Assembly: GCF_014836885.1 (NCBI RefSeq)
Contig: NZ_JACSPY010000005.1
Coordinates: 1 to 64,000 of the forward strand
Direction: 5' to 3'
DNA from: Brevibacterium gallinarum
GTDB lineage: Bacteria; Actinomycetota; Actinomycetes; Actinomycetales; Brevibacteriaceae
Length of the DNA stretch: 64,000 nt
In this document: positions 19,416 to 27,928 of the stretch, in pieces
Numbering within the stretch: position 1 is the first letter of the stretch
How the letters are laid out: each line of letters begins with the position of its first letter
Program-made: the position numbers and the translations under genes
The notes under the pieces: generated by a model
The model's database searches: none
The model's input: the letters and a program-made list of their open reading frames with translations, nothing else
What the model was told of the DNA's origin: nothing

Positions 19416-20906
19416 TCAGTCCTCGCGTTTCAGCCCGCGAGCGACGGTGATCGCTGCGATTCCGCAGCCGAGCAGCAGCAGCGCCGAACCGAGCGCTGCC
19501 CCGGTGCCGACCGGGCCGGTGCGCGGCAGCTCATCTGACGTGGGTGCCTCCGCCTGCGGCCGCGCCGTCGGTGGCGGCGGGGGTGCAGCCTCGGACGTCG
19601 GCGGCTGCGACTCCGCCGGCTGCGTCTCCTGCGGCGGCTCCTGGGTCTCAGGCGGGGCCGTCATCTCAGGGGCTGGCGGGGCCGTCGTGTCAGGTGCCGG
19701 TGGAGTCGTCGTCTCCTGCGGGGGTTCCTGCGTCGGCGGCGGCTCGGTGGCAGGCGGTGATTCGATCGGCGGGACGGTGACGATCGGCGGTGTCATGGGT
19801 GGAATAGTCGGCGCGGATTCGACCGTGTGCTCGGCGCTGGCCGAGGCCGTCGTCGGCTCACCGGCGGTGACGATGCTCTGCACGCGCGCGGCGGGCTTGC
19901 CCGTCTGCGGGTCGACCGGGTCGTAGACGACGACATCGGTGGCCGGCAGCCCGGTGGCGGTCACTGTCACCGACACCGGCTCTGTGCTCACGCCGTCGGG
20001 CCGGACGCTGAAGGTCAGCGGTTCGGCGGTCGAACGCAGCTCGGTCTCCTCGACTGCGCCGCCGGAGACCTCGACAGTCAGCGGAATGTCATCAAGCGCC
20101 TCGCCTGAGGCTGACACCACGTTGACCCGCGCCTGAAGCAGACGCTGGAAGGGACCGCTGCCGGCCTGGGCCGGTTCACCTGCCGGTTCACCTGCTGGTT
20201 CGGTCGCCGGCAGCGGGGTCGCCAGCCCGTCGAGAGCCAGCTCATCGCCTTCCTCCAAGCTCAGCTCCACCCGGTAGGGACCCGCCAGGTCAGCGGCGTC
20301 CTTCGTGATGTGCGCATACGCCTCGGCAGCCTGTGCGAACTCCGCGCCGAGCTCACCCGGTTCGGCAGGCGCGATCGCATGATCATGCTCGAGGTTCTCA
20401 TCGAGTCGGGCGACCGCCGCCAGCGCCGCCTGAATCCCGGCATCATCAGCCGAGCTGTGTGTCGAAAGCGCCCACGCCGTCTCCGCAGACGCCACCGTCT
20501 GCCCGTCGGCTCGTGTGAAGTACTGCGGATACGGGGACTTCAAACCGGCGTCGATGCAGTAGGCCGCCGCATGGGAAAGCGAACTGCCCGGCAGGGAGAA
20601 GTACGCGCCGTACCAGGTGCGCCCGGCCGAAGCGCGATGCCACAGGCCAGGGCCGTACATCCCGGCATTCGTGCTGCGGTAGCGCTCCGGCTGCGGGCCC
20701 CCGTCCAGCCCGACGTCCGGGCGCAGGTGCGGCGGGGTGGACAGGTCCGGTGAGGTGGACAGCGCAGGCGGCCCCTCACCTCCGGCCAGGCCGGCAGCCA
20801 GCACAGGTGGCGCGGCGGCCACCGGGCCGATGGCAGCCAGAACGGACACGGTCGTCACTGCGGCGGCCCGGCGCAGCTGCCGGGCGGAAATGCTCACTCG
20901 TCTCAT
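19416..20906 (-). CDS. LPXTG-anchored surface protein with Pro/Thr-rich stalk
   Basis: A 496-aa secreted protein. In order: signal peptide (about 1-38, ending VLAAG); globular N-domain (about 70-190) with 'YGAYFSLPGSSLSHAAAYCIDAGLKSPYP' (split: YGAYFSLPGSSLSHAA, AYCIDAGLKSPYP); a beta-rich Ig-like part (about 225-345); a Pro/Thr/Glu stalk (about 365-460) with repeats such as TTPPAPDTTAPPAPEMTAPP; sortase signal LPRTG, a TM helix and a KRED tail. The 'AYCIDAG' segment resembles N-domains of other actinobacterial surface proteins, some of which form thioesters, but no Cys-Gln pairing could be confirmed. It is probably an adhesin or wall-display protein. No sortase or pilin gene is nearby. Confidence 0.75.
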   Translation of the reverse strand: MRRVSISARQLRRAAAVTTVSVLAAIGPVAAAPPVLAAGLAGGEGPPALSTSPDLSTPPHLRPDVGLDGGPQPERYRSTNAGMYGPGLWHRASAGRTWYGAYFSLPGSSLSHAAAYCIDAGLKSPYPQYFTRADGQTVASAETAWALSTHSSADDAGIQAALAAVARLDENLEHDHAIAPAEPGELGAEFAQAAEAYAHITKDAADLAGPYRVELSLEEGDELALDGLATPLPATEPAGEPAGEPAQAGSGPFQRLLQARVNVVSASGEALDDIPLTVEVSGGAVEETELRSTAEPLTFSVRPDGVSTEPVSVTVTATGLPATDVVVYDPVDPQTGKPAARVQSIVTAGEPTTASASAEHTVESAPTIPPMTPPIVTVPPIESPPATEPPPTQEPPQETTTPPAPDTTAPPAPEMTAPPETQEPPQETQPAESQPPTSEAAPPPPPTARPQAEAPTSDELPRTGPVGTGAALGSALLLLGCGIAAITVARGLKRED

Positions 20907-21118
20907 GCGCCCAGTCCAGCGGTCGCCCGCCCACGACAGAACACCTCGGGCACGGCTGTGGACACACGCGCACCATCCACAGCCGCCACAGCACGCGGGA
21001 GCAGGACCTCCCCGAGTTCGGAGGCAGCGCGGACGGGGAGTAAACTGCGTGATGATCCTCCTTTTATCAGCGGCGTGCCCGCACAGGGCGGCCTGACCTT
21101 ACGATCCGAGGGATTTCA

Positions 21119-22618
21119 TTGACTTACACGAAGGAAAGCGCCGACGTCGTCCTCATCGGCGGCGGCATCATGAGCGCCACGCTGGCGGCGCTGCTGGCTG
21201 AGCTCCAGCCGGGGTGGGATGTCCGCGTCTACGAGCGCCTCGACTACGTTGCCCGCGAAAGCTCGGACCCGTGGAACAACGCCGGCACCGGCCACGCCGC
21301 GCTGTGCGAGCTCAACTACTCGCCGGCCGATGCCAACGGCAACGTCGACATCACCAAGGCGATCAACATCAACGAGCAGTTCCATGTCTCGCGCCAGTTC
21401 TGGTCGCACCTCGTCGACGAAGGCGTGCTCACCGATCCTTCGACCTTCATCAGCCAGGTTCCGCACATCTCCTACGGCCGCGGCGAGAAGGGCCGGGACT
21501 ACATCCGCACCCGCTACGAGACGATGGTGCGCAACCCGCTGTTCAAGGAGATGGAGTACACCGACGACCCGGCCGTGCAGGCCGAGTGGCTGCCGCTGAT
21601 GTTCGAGAACCGCGGGCCTGGCCAGGTCAACGGCCTGTCGAAGGTCGCCACCGGCACCGACGTCGACTTCGGTTCGCTCTCGCGCCAGCTGCTCACCCAC
21701 GCCGGTACGAAGAACGCCCAGATCCTCACCGGCCACGAGGTCTCCGACCTCAACCGCACTGCCGAGGGCTGGCGCGTGCACGTGAAGAACACGACCGCCG
21801 GTGAGATCTTCGCCGTCGACGCGAAGTTCGTCTTCATCGGCGCCGGCGGCGGCGCTCTGCACCTGCTGCAGCGCTCCGGCATCGCCGAGGGCCACGGCTA
21901 CGGCGGCTTCCCGGTCTCCGGCCTGTTCCTGCGCACCTCGAACCCCGAGCTCGTCGCCCGCCACCACGCCAAGGTCTACGGCCAGGCCGCCTTCGGCGCT
22001 CCGCCGATGTCGGTCCCGCACCTCGACACCCGCGTCGTGCAGGGCAAGGAATACCTCATGTTCGGCCCCTACGCCGGCTTCACCCCGAAGTTCCTCAAGA
22101 AGGGCAGGTTCACCGACCTGCCGTTCTCGGTGCGCGGCAACAACCTGCCGGTCATGCTCAACGTCGCCAAGGACAACTTCGACCTCGTCAGCTACCTGCT
22201 CGGCGAACTCGCCTCGACGAAGAAGAAGCGCTACGAGGCACTCGCCGACTTCACCCCCGAGGTCAACCCGTCGGACTGGGAGTTCATCACCGCCGGCCAG
22301 CGTGTCCAGGTGATGAAGAAGGACAAGGACAAGGGCGGCGTGCTCGGCTTCGGCACCGAGCTCATCTCCGCTGCCGACGGCTCGCTGGCCGCCCTGCTCG
22401 GCGCCTCGCCGGGTGCTTCGACGGCTGCACCGATCATGTTCAACCTGCTCAAGAAGTGCTTCCCGCGCCAGTACGACGGCTGGGAGGCCCGCCTCAAGGA
22501 CATGGTGCCCTCGCTCGGCCGCCAGCTGCACGAGGACGAGGCGCTGCTCGACGAACTGTCCGAGTACACCGCCCGCACCCTGCAGATCACCCCGCGCGAG
22601 AACCGCGACCTGGACTGA
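21119..22618 (+). CDS. mqo: malate:quinone oxidoreductase
   Basis: Peripheral membrane FAD enzyme that oxidises malate to oxaloacetate and reduces quinone, replacing or complementing NAD malate dehydrogenase. The 499-aa protein starts with the FAD dinucleotide fold 'DVVLIGGGIMSATLAALL' near 9. Family features 'SSDPWNNAGTGHAALCELNY' near 50, 'FVFIGAGGGALHLLQRSGI' near 240 and 'FPVSGLFLRT' follow. The start is TTG 21119; GAGGGA lies 6 nt upstream and the family N-terminus fits. A TAAACT -10-like box is at 21041-21046. A hairpin terminator follows at 22634-22662. The gene is monocistronic and fits with pckG for growth on acetate-type substrates. Confidence 0.96.
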   Translation: MTYTKESADVVLIGGGIMSATLAALLAELQPGWDVRVYERLDYVARESSDPWNNAGTGHAALCELNYSPADANGNVDITKAININEQFHVSRQFWSHLVDEGVLTDPSTFISQVPHISYGRGEKGRDYIRTRYETMVRNPLFKEMEYTDDPAVQAEWLPLMFENRGPGQVNGLSKVATGTDVDFGSLSRQLLTHAGTKNAQILTGHEVSDLNRTAEGWRVHVKNTTAGEIFAVDAKFVFIGAGGGALHLLQRSGIAEGHGYGGFPVSGLFLRTSNPELVARHHAKVYGQAAFGAPPMSVPHLDTRVVQGKEYLMFGPYAGFTPKFLKKGRFTDLPFSVRGNNLPVMLNVAKDNFDLVSYLLGELASTKKKRYEALADFTPEVNPSDWEFITAGQRVQVMKKDKDKGGVLGFGTELISAADGSLAALLGASPGASTAAPIMFNLLKKCFPRQYDGWEARLKDMVPSLGRQLHEDEALLDELSEYTARTLQITPRENRDLD

Positions 22619-22633
22619 CGTTCGGGCTGAGGG

Positions 22634-22662
22634 AGGCCGCCGGGCATCATGTCCGGCGGCCT
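22634..22662 (+). terminator. terminator after mqo
   Basis: AGGCCGCCGG / CCGGCGGCCT stem of 10 bp with a 9-nt loop, 16 nt past the mqo stop, followed by TCGCC. Confidence 0.7.
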
Positions 22663-22726
22663 TCGCCGTGCCCGCGGCGGTGGTTCAGTTCCAGCACAGC
22701 TCACCTGTGGCTTCAGTTGAGGCGGA

Positions 22727-22754
22727 TGTGGCAGAGTGTGCCGCATCTGCCACA
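22727..22754 (+). promoter_or_regulatory. dyad symmetry upstream of PrsW gene (possible operator)
   Basis: Perfect 9-bp inverted repeat TGTGGCAGA / TCTGCCACA separated by 10 bp, about 95 nt before the PrsW start and 65 nt past the mqo terminator. The arm-to-arm distance (about two turns) fits a dimeric regulator better than a terminator. Confidence 0.45.
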
Positions 22755-22846
22755 CGAGGTGACCGGCGGTGTCCGTGTGCGTGCGTAGACTGAGATGACA
22801 CCGCAACCATTGACCATTTGCGATACGGACTGAGAGGGCGCAGCAC

Positions 22847-24400
22847 ATGTCTGACCCGCGTTACCCCGGCCCCCAGGGTCAGCCTCACCAGCGACCCCCG
22901 CACGGCCAGCCCTTCCCGCAGCAGGGCCACCCCTACCCGCAGCAGGGCCCGGCGCACGACCGGTTCCGCCCCCAGCCTCAGCCCGGCCCGCACGGTTCCG
23001 GCCCCGTGCACCAGCAGCCGGGCCCGCACGGTCACCCGCACGGACGTCCCTTCCCGCCGCAGCAGCCGGCCCCGCATGGCCAGCCAGTCGGCCCCGGCGG
23101 CTACGGCCAGCCGGAGCAGCGCGCCTACGCGCAGCCGCGGTTCTCCCCGACGGTGACCCAGGAGATGCGCATGCGCGCGCAGGTCCAGCCGCACGCCGGC
23201 GGGCCTGCCGAACAGCCGTGGGTCACCCAGGCGATCCAGCGCCAGCCCCAGCTGGCCAACCCGACCGAAGGCGCCGATCTCGCTCGCACCATCGTGAGCA
23301 TCGGGCTCGTCGGACTCCTCGGTCTCGGGCTGCTCCTCATCCTCGGCTTCAGCGCCGTCCTGCTGCCGGCCGGACCGATCGTCATCCTGCTGGCGGCGAT
23401 CCCGCTGCTGTTCATCATGCTCATGGTGTGGTGGTTCGACCGGTGGAAGCCGCAGCCCATCCTGCTGCTCGTCGCCTGCCTGCTGTGGGGTGCCGTCGCC
23501 TCGATCATCATGACGCTCGTTGCCCAGGTCATCGGCATCACCGCCCTGGCCCTGGTCGGCATCGACGCATCCGGCGACGTGCTCGGTGCAGTCGTCTTCG
23601 CGCCGCTGTTCGAGGAGTCGACGAAGGGCGTCTTCCTCGTCGTCATCGTCCTCGCCGCCCGCAAGTACTTCGAAGGACCTCTCGACGGCTGGGTCTACGG
23701 TTCCCTCATCGGTGCCGGCTTCGCCTTCACCGAGAACCTGCTCTACCTCTCCTCATCTTTCGAAGAGGCCGCCCTCGGAGGCCTCGCAATGACCTTCGTT
23801 ATGCGCGGGGTGATGAGCCCGCTGCTGCACTCGACCTTCGTCATCTGCCACGGCCTGTCCATCGGCTTCGCCGCCCGCCGCGGCCAGTGGTGGCTCGTCG
23901 TGCTCATGTGGTTCCCCGGCCTCATCGCCGGCATGTTCCTCCACGCACTGTGGAACGGCACCGCCACCATCGTCGGCTCGCTGGGCCTCCTCGGCCTCGT
24001 GATCATGATCGGTTTGTCGGCCATCATGTCCGGCTTCTGGCTCGGCAGCGGACTGCTGCTGCGCCGCAACGAGTCGATCCACACCCGCCAGTCGCTCGGC
24101 GACTACGCCAACGCCGGCTGGCTGACCCACGGTGAGGTCGACATGCTCGGCACCTGGAAGGGCCGCCGCGCCGGCAAGCGCTGGGCCAACCAGTACCCCG
24201 GCGCCCTGCCGGAGATGCGCCGCCTCATCCGCAAGTCCGCCGACCTCGCCAGCATCCGCACCCGGGTGCTCGCCGGCGTCGGCGGGGAGAAGGAACGGCA
24301 GGTCGAGAAGTACGAGCTCGACCAGTTCGTCAAGATCCGCACGACCATGATGCGCCGCGTCCAGCAGCCCCAGGGCTTCAACCCGGCAATGCGCAGGTAA
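22847..24400 (+). CDS. PrsW-family intramembrane metalloprotease
   Basis: Membrane-embedded protease (CPBP/PrsW type). Of 517 aa, residues 1-105 are a cytosolic Pro/Gln/His-rich low-complexity region. About eight TM helices follow (from 145). The family's motifs are seen: 'APLFEESTKG' (EE pair) near 253, 'FAFTENLLYL' near 292, 'HSTFVICHG' near 327 and 'FLHALWNG' near 364. The C-terminal 95 residues are soluble and basic. PrsW proteins cleave anti-sigma factors in Bacillus; the substrate here is unknown, and no sigma/anti-sigma gene is adjacent. The MarP-type protease gene starts 8 nt after the stop, so the two proteases are probably one operon. Confidence 0.88.
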   Translation: MSDPRYPGPQGQPHQRPPHGQPFPQQGHPYPQQGPAHDRFRPQPQPGPHGSGPVHQQPGPHGHPHGRPFPPQQPAPHGQPVGPGGYGQPEQRAYAQPRFSPTVTQEMRMRAQVQPHAGGPAEQPWVTQAIQRQPQLANPTEGADLARTIVSIGLVGLLGLGLLLILGFSAVLLPAGPIVILLAAIPLLFIMLMVWWFDRWKPQPILLLVACLLWGAVASIIMTLVAQVIGITALALVGIDASGDVLGAVVFAPLFEESTKGVFLVVIVLAARKYFEGPLDGWVYGSLIGAGFAFTENLLYLSSSFEEAALGGLAMTFVMRGVMSPLLHSTFVICHGLSIGFAARRGQWWLVVLMWFPGLIAGMFLHALWNGTATIVGSLGLLGLVIMIGLSAIMSGFWLGSGLLLRRNESIHTRQSLGDYANAGWLTHGEVDMLGTWKGRRAGKRWANQYPGALPEMRRLIRKSADLASIRTRVLAGVGGEKERQVEKYELDQFVKIRTTMMRRVQQPQGFNPAMRR

Positions 24401-24408
24401 CCCCACTC

Positions 24409-25635
24409 GTGGCCGCTGTCGACGTCGTCATCGTCCTGCTCGCCATCGGCGCGCTGCTGCTCGGCTGGAGCCGCGGTTTCCTCGTCGGTGCTTCGACGCT
24501 CGTCGGCTTCATCCTCGGTCTCGTGCTTGGCCGACTGCTCGCCGGCCCAGTCGCCGAGCTGCTGGTGAGCACGGACATCGTCCACGACCGCAATCACCCC
24601 GCCGCCGAGGTGCTGTTTCCGCTGCTCCTGGCCGTTGCCTGCTCGGTCGGCCTCGGTCTGCTTGGTGCGTACCTGCGCACGAAGCTCACGAGCCCCAGCG
24701 GCCGCGGTCTCGACGCCACCGGCGGGGCGCTTTCGAGCATCATCGCCACCCTGCTCGTCGTCTGGCTGGCCGCCGGCTGGATCCGCACCACCCCGTTCCT
24801 CCAGCCCAACCGGTGGGTGGCTGACTCAGCGATCGTCGCCGCGATGGACCGGATGCTGCCGATCACCTCGACCGAGGCGCTCGGCACACTCGGCACCGCC
24901 TTAGCCGACAACGGCTTCCCGCAGGTCTTCGAAGGCCAGCGCGAACGCATCCGCGGGGTCGGCGAACCGAACCCGGCGATGGTCGACGTCGGCCGGCAGG
25001 TCGACGGATCCGTCGTCAAAGTCGTGACCTCACGCACCGAATGCGGCCGCCTGCAGGAGGGCACCGGCTGGGTCTATGGCGACGGGCTCGTCGCCACGAA
25101 TGCCCACGTCGTCGCCGGCGCACAATCGCTGACCGTGCAGATCGCCGGCACTGGCGAACCGTACAACGCCGAAGTCGTCGCCTTCGACCCCGGCACCGAT
25201 GCGGCAGTCCTGCGGGTACCCGACCTGCCGGCACCAGCGCTGGAACTCGGCTCCGACCTCGGCGCCGGGGCAGACTCGGTGCTCGTCGGATTCCCGGAGA
25301 ACGGGCCGTACACGATCTCGCCGGCGCGCGTGCGCGAGCAGCTCTCGGCCCGCGGCCTCGACATCTACAACGAGGACAGCGTCACTCGCCACATCTACTC
25401 GGTGCGCGGGATCGTGCGCTCAGGCAACTCCGGCGGCCCGCTGCTCGATGCTGAGGGCCGGGTCGTGGGGATGGTGTTCGCCCGCTCGGCGACTGAGGCG
25501 GAGACCGGCTATGCGCTCACCCTCGATGAGATCGATGGGATCCTGCGCCGCGGCCAACAGGCAACTGCTCCGGTGAGCACCGATCGGTGCGCCGAGCAGG
25601 TCCCGCAGCATCAGCAGCAGACGCAGACCGGCTGA
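24409..25635 (+). CDS. MarP-type membrane-anchored serine protease (CvpA + trypsin-like)
   Basis: A 408-aa protein. The N-terminal CvpA-like domain has four TM helices (about 3-125), and a periplasmic trypsin-like domain follows (about 200-395). The catalytic triad is visible: His in 'TNAHVVAGA' near 231, Asp in 'DPGTDAAVLRV' near 262, Ser in 'SGNSGGPLLD' near 340. Cys residues at about 207 ('RTECGRL') and 399 ('DRCAEQ') could form the disulfide known in MarP. In mycobacteria MarP keeps cytoplasmic pH in acid by activating peptidoglycan hydrolases; that role is inferred here. Start GTG 24409 is 8 nt after the PrsW stop. The end is 4 nt from the convergent nuclease-fold gene. Confidence 0.88.
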   Translation: MAAVDVVIVLLAIGALLLGWSRGFLVGASTLVGFILGLVLGRLLAGPVAELLVSTDIVHDRNHPAAEVLFPLLLAVACSVGLGLLGAYLRTKLTSPSGRGLDATGGALSSIIATLLVVWLAAGWIRTTPFLQPNRWVADSAIVAAMDRMLPITSTEALGTLGTALADNGFPQVFEGQRERIRGVGEPNPAMVDVGRQVDGSVVKVVTSRTECGRLQEGTGWVYGDGLVATNAHVVAGAQSLTVQIAGTGEPYNAEVVAFDPGTDAAVLRVPDLPAPALELGSDLGAGADSVLVGFPENGPYTISPARVREQLSARGLDIYNEDSVTRHIYSVRGIVRSGNSGGPLLDAEGRVVGMVFARSATEAETGYALTLDEIDGILRRGQQATAPVSTDRCAEQVPQHQQQTQTG

Positions 25636-25639
25636 GCGC

Positions 25640-26569
25640 TCAGCTCGCCGGGACGTCGAGGTAGCTGATGATCGCCCGGTGATCGCTCGTGCCGCGATCG
25701 AGCACACGATCGCCGACCGGGTCGAGACCGCGGACGAGCACATGATCCAGGCGCACGACCGGGAACACGCTCGGCCAGGTGAAGCCGAAGCCGCCGCCGG
25801 CAGCCTCGCGGGCGTCGACGAGTTCGGAGCTGAGCTCCTTGAAGTAGCGGTCGGAGTTTGCTGAGTTGAAGTCACCGGCGACGATGACCCGCTGGGCGTC
25901 ATCGGACCTGATCCGCTCGGCCAGCTCGTTCAGCGCCGAATTGCGCAGGGACTCCTGCCCCGGGCGCACCGAGGGCATATGCACCGAGTACAGGCGCACA
26001 TTGCCCTTATCGGTCTTCAGCGTGGTGGCGATGGCGCGCGGCCACTGCATGCCGAGGTCGATCTCTTCGGGCTTCGTCATCGGCCAGCGCGACCAGAGCC
26101 CGATCGTGTCGGTGACCGCGGTGTGCTCGAAGGCGGAGTCGAGCTGCTTCTTGATGATCTTGCCCGACAGCGACTCGATCTCCTGGATGGCCACGACATC
26201 CGGGTCGTGGTTGATGAGGTTCTGCGCGGTGGCTGTGGGCTGCGGCATCCGCGCACCGACGTTCTGGCTGGCGACGACGATATCGGCATCATCCGGTGTG
26301 TCGGCCGGGCGCAGGTACGGGTAGAACATGCCGCCCCACACGAGCGCGGGGATGAGCACGCCGAGGATGCCGAAGACGGAGAACCGGATGAGCGCGGCGA
26401 TGAGCAGCAGGACCAGCAGCACCCACGCCCAGGGGAGCAGGGATTCGACGATGAGCGCGATCCCGCGAGTCGTCGGGATGAGGGTATGCATCGCGAGCAG
26501 GGCGGCCAGCAGCAGCCCCACCACGAAGACGACAATGCCCTTGCCGGGCGAAGACTGACGTTTCTGCAT
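25640..26569 (-). CDS. membrane-anchored endonuclease/exonuclease/phosphatase-fold protein
   Basis: A 309-aa protein with three N-terminal TM helices (about 10-85) and an EEP domain. Motifs are 'DIVVASQNVGARMPQP', 'DPDVVAIQEIESL', 'VRLYSVHMPSVRPGQ', 'RVIVAGDFNSANSDR', 'VVRLDHVLVRGL' and 'GTSDHRAIISYL', which include the Asn, Glu, Asp/Asn and Asp-His residues of the fold. The active domain faces outside. The substrate (nucleic acid, phospholipid head group or other phosphodiester) is not known. ATG 26569 was chosen: TATAGT (26577-26582, reverse) lies 7 nt upstream with no Shine-Dalgarno, so the mRNA is likely leaderless. A longer in-frame start at 26614 would overlap that promoter. Confidence 0.8.
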   Translation of the reverse strand: MQKRQSSPGKGIVVFVVGLLLAALLAMHTLIPTTRGIALIVESLLPWAWVLLVLLLIAALIRFSVFGILGVLIPALVWGGMFYPYLRPADTPDDADIVVASQNVGARMPQPTATAQNLINHDPDVVAIQEIESLSGKIIKKQLDSAFEHTAVTDTIGLWSRWPMTKPEEIDLGMQWPRAIATTLKTDKGNVRLYSVHMPSVRPGQESLRNSALNELAERIRSDDAQRVIVAGDFNSANSDRYFKELSSELVDAREAAGGGFGFTWPSVFPVVRLDHVLVRGLDPVGDRVLDRGTSDHRAIISYLDVPAS

Positions 26570-26696
26570 CGGTTGAACTATAGGGCGCAAAGCTGATTGA
26601 ACGCTTAAGGACACCCTGGTGAGACCGCCCGGGCAGGGGACTCACAGCAAGGTCTCACAGCACCCTCGGCCAACCCGGGTTTGCCGGGGTCTGCCG

Positions 26697-26714
26697 CCGG
26701 CGCCGAGGCGGTGG
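26697..26714 (-). repeat. dispersed motif copy, reverse orientation
   Basis: GCGCCGAGGCGGTGGTC, reverse copy with core 26703-26712. It ends 2 nt before the stop codon of the OmpR-type gene. Confidence 0.55.
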
Positions 26715-27497
26715 TCACCTCGAGGCGGTCGCCGTCCAGACGGTGACGTCGGGGTGGGCGTCGTAGCGGTAGCCGGCCCCGCGGATCGTGCGCACGATCG
26801 AGGAGAAGGCGCCGAGCCGATTGCGCAGCCGGCGGATGTGCACGTCGACGGTGCGCTCGTCGGGCCGCTCGGGGCTCTCGCCCCACAGCGCGGTGATGAG
26901 ATCGCCGCGTGAGAGCGTCGAACCGGCGGCCGAGACGAGCGTGGCGAGCAGGTCGAACTCCTTGGTCGTCACTGCCGCCAGCTGCCCGTCGACGGTGACC
27001 TCGCGGCGCGGGATGTCGATGCGCACCCGGGTCTCGGATTGCGGGGCGAGCTCCTCGCTCGGCTGGGGTGGGCGCACGCGGGCGGGTACGCGGGAGCGCA
27101 GTGGGCCGTGCCGTCCGGCCGGGGTGCCGGTGGCTGCCGGCGAGCCGGTGGCCACGGCTCGCACGGCGTCGAGGTCGCGGTCCGGTCCGTCGGGGGCCAG
27201 GGCGATGACGGTCTGTGCTTCGGCCTGCGGGGAGAGCGCGCGGATGTGCTCCTGCAGCGACTGGGCGATGGCGGTGAGGTTGGTGCCGTCTTCGGCTGCC
27301 TTGTCCTCATCGAGGCCGATGTAGACGATGATGCCGCGGGCCGGCTTGTGGGCCGGGGCGTCGCTGGTCTGGCGGCTGCGGCCGGCCGGGCCGAAGACGC
27401 GGGGCGCGGTGGCGGGATCAACGGAGGTCAACCGGGCTCCCTGGCGGCGAGTGGCCGCGGCGCTGCGCGGGTGGAAGGGAAGGGATGAGACAGTCAT
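26715..27497 (-). CDS. OmpR-type winged-helix DNA-binding protein without a phosphoacceptor receiver
   Basis: A 260-aa protein. The C-terminal domain (about 155-250) is a Trans_reg_C winged helix: 'VTVDGQLAAVTTKEFDLLATL', 'LSRGDLITALWG', 'RTVDVHIRRLRNRLG' and 'IVRTIRGAGYRYD'. The first 145 residues do not read as a receiver domain. There is 'GIIVYIGLDEDKAAEDG' and 'TVIALAPDGPDRDLDAVRAV', beta-strand-like segments without the conserved Asp/Lys set, then a basic Pro-rich linker. No histidine kinase is adjacent. It may be an orphan or atypical response regulator with another input. ATG 27497 has AAGGA 8 nt upstream. Upstream lies a promoter and a TATGAC direct repeat with 10-bp period, a plausible site for the protein itself. 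Confidence 0.75.
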   Translation of the reverse strand: MTVSSLPFHPRSAAATRRQGARLTSVDPATAPRVFGPAGRSRQTSDAPAHKPARGIIVYIGLDEDKAAEDGTNLTAIAQSLQEHIRALSPQAEAQTVIALAPDGPDRDLDAVRAVATGSPAATGTPAGRHGPLRSRVPARVRPPQPSEELAPQSETRVRIDIPRREVTVDGQLAAVTTKEFDLLATLVSAAGSTLSRGDLITALWGESPERPDERTVDVHIRRLRNRLGAFSSIVRTIRGAGYRYDAHPDVTVWTATASR

Positions 27498-27928
27498 GTT
27501 CGTCGTCCTTGGGCGTGAGCAGTGGAGTCAGGCGCATCGTGCTTCACGTCCGCAGCCCATGCCTGTCGTCACCGCAGGCCGCGGACGCAGCGCATCATGG
27601 CGATGGCGCTGCGCGCGAGGCGGTGACAGGGGGTTCGGTGCATGGCTGTCATTATTCTTCACAGATTTCGCGCAAAGCAATCGGCGGACGCGGATCTGAG
27701 ACGTCTATGACGTTTTATGACAATCTCTGGCCGGTGATGTGCCGACAGTGAGCCGCTGTCCTCGTGTTTCCGGCGGGCCTGCGGGCGGGCCAAGATCAGC
27801 GTTAGTCCACCTCAGGGGCGCAGCCCGCTGACCAGGGTGAACGCGCCAATGTGCGTTTCGTGTAGAAACCACGCCTCCGGATTCACCACTGAACGCGCGT
27901 CGGAGCTGAAGAGGCTCCTCGCACCGGT
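27498..27928 (-). other. long intergenic region, no gene recognised
   Basis: 431 bp between upp and the OmpR-type gene. It holds the latter's leader, promoter and direct repeat (27651-27721). The remaining part, 27722-27928, contains no convincing ORF, RNA gene or terminator; short ORFs here lack RBS and family resemblance. Confidence 0.5.
27651..27721 (-). promoter_or_regulatory. promoter of OmpR-type gene with TATGAC direct repeat
   Basis: On the minus strand, TTGCTT (27675-27680), 18-bp spacer, AATAAT (27651-27656). Upstream is TATGAC-GTTT-TATGAC (27706-27721, plus-strand reading), a direct repeat of 10 bp period next to an AGACGTCT palindrome (27699-27706). OmpR/PhoB-type proteins bind direct repeats of about this period. 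The stretch is clearly AT-richer than its surroundings. Confidence 0.45.

Noticed and set aside
19416..20906. Sortase/pilus cluster around the LPXTG protein
   Set aside because: No sortase, pilin or other LPXTG gene is adjacent; the other LPXTG protein is 8 kb away.
22727..22754. Dyad before PrsW as a second terminator of mqo
   Set aside because: Arms are only 9 bp with a 10-bp gap, no T-run, and a good hairpin already lies directly after mqo; an operator is likelier.
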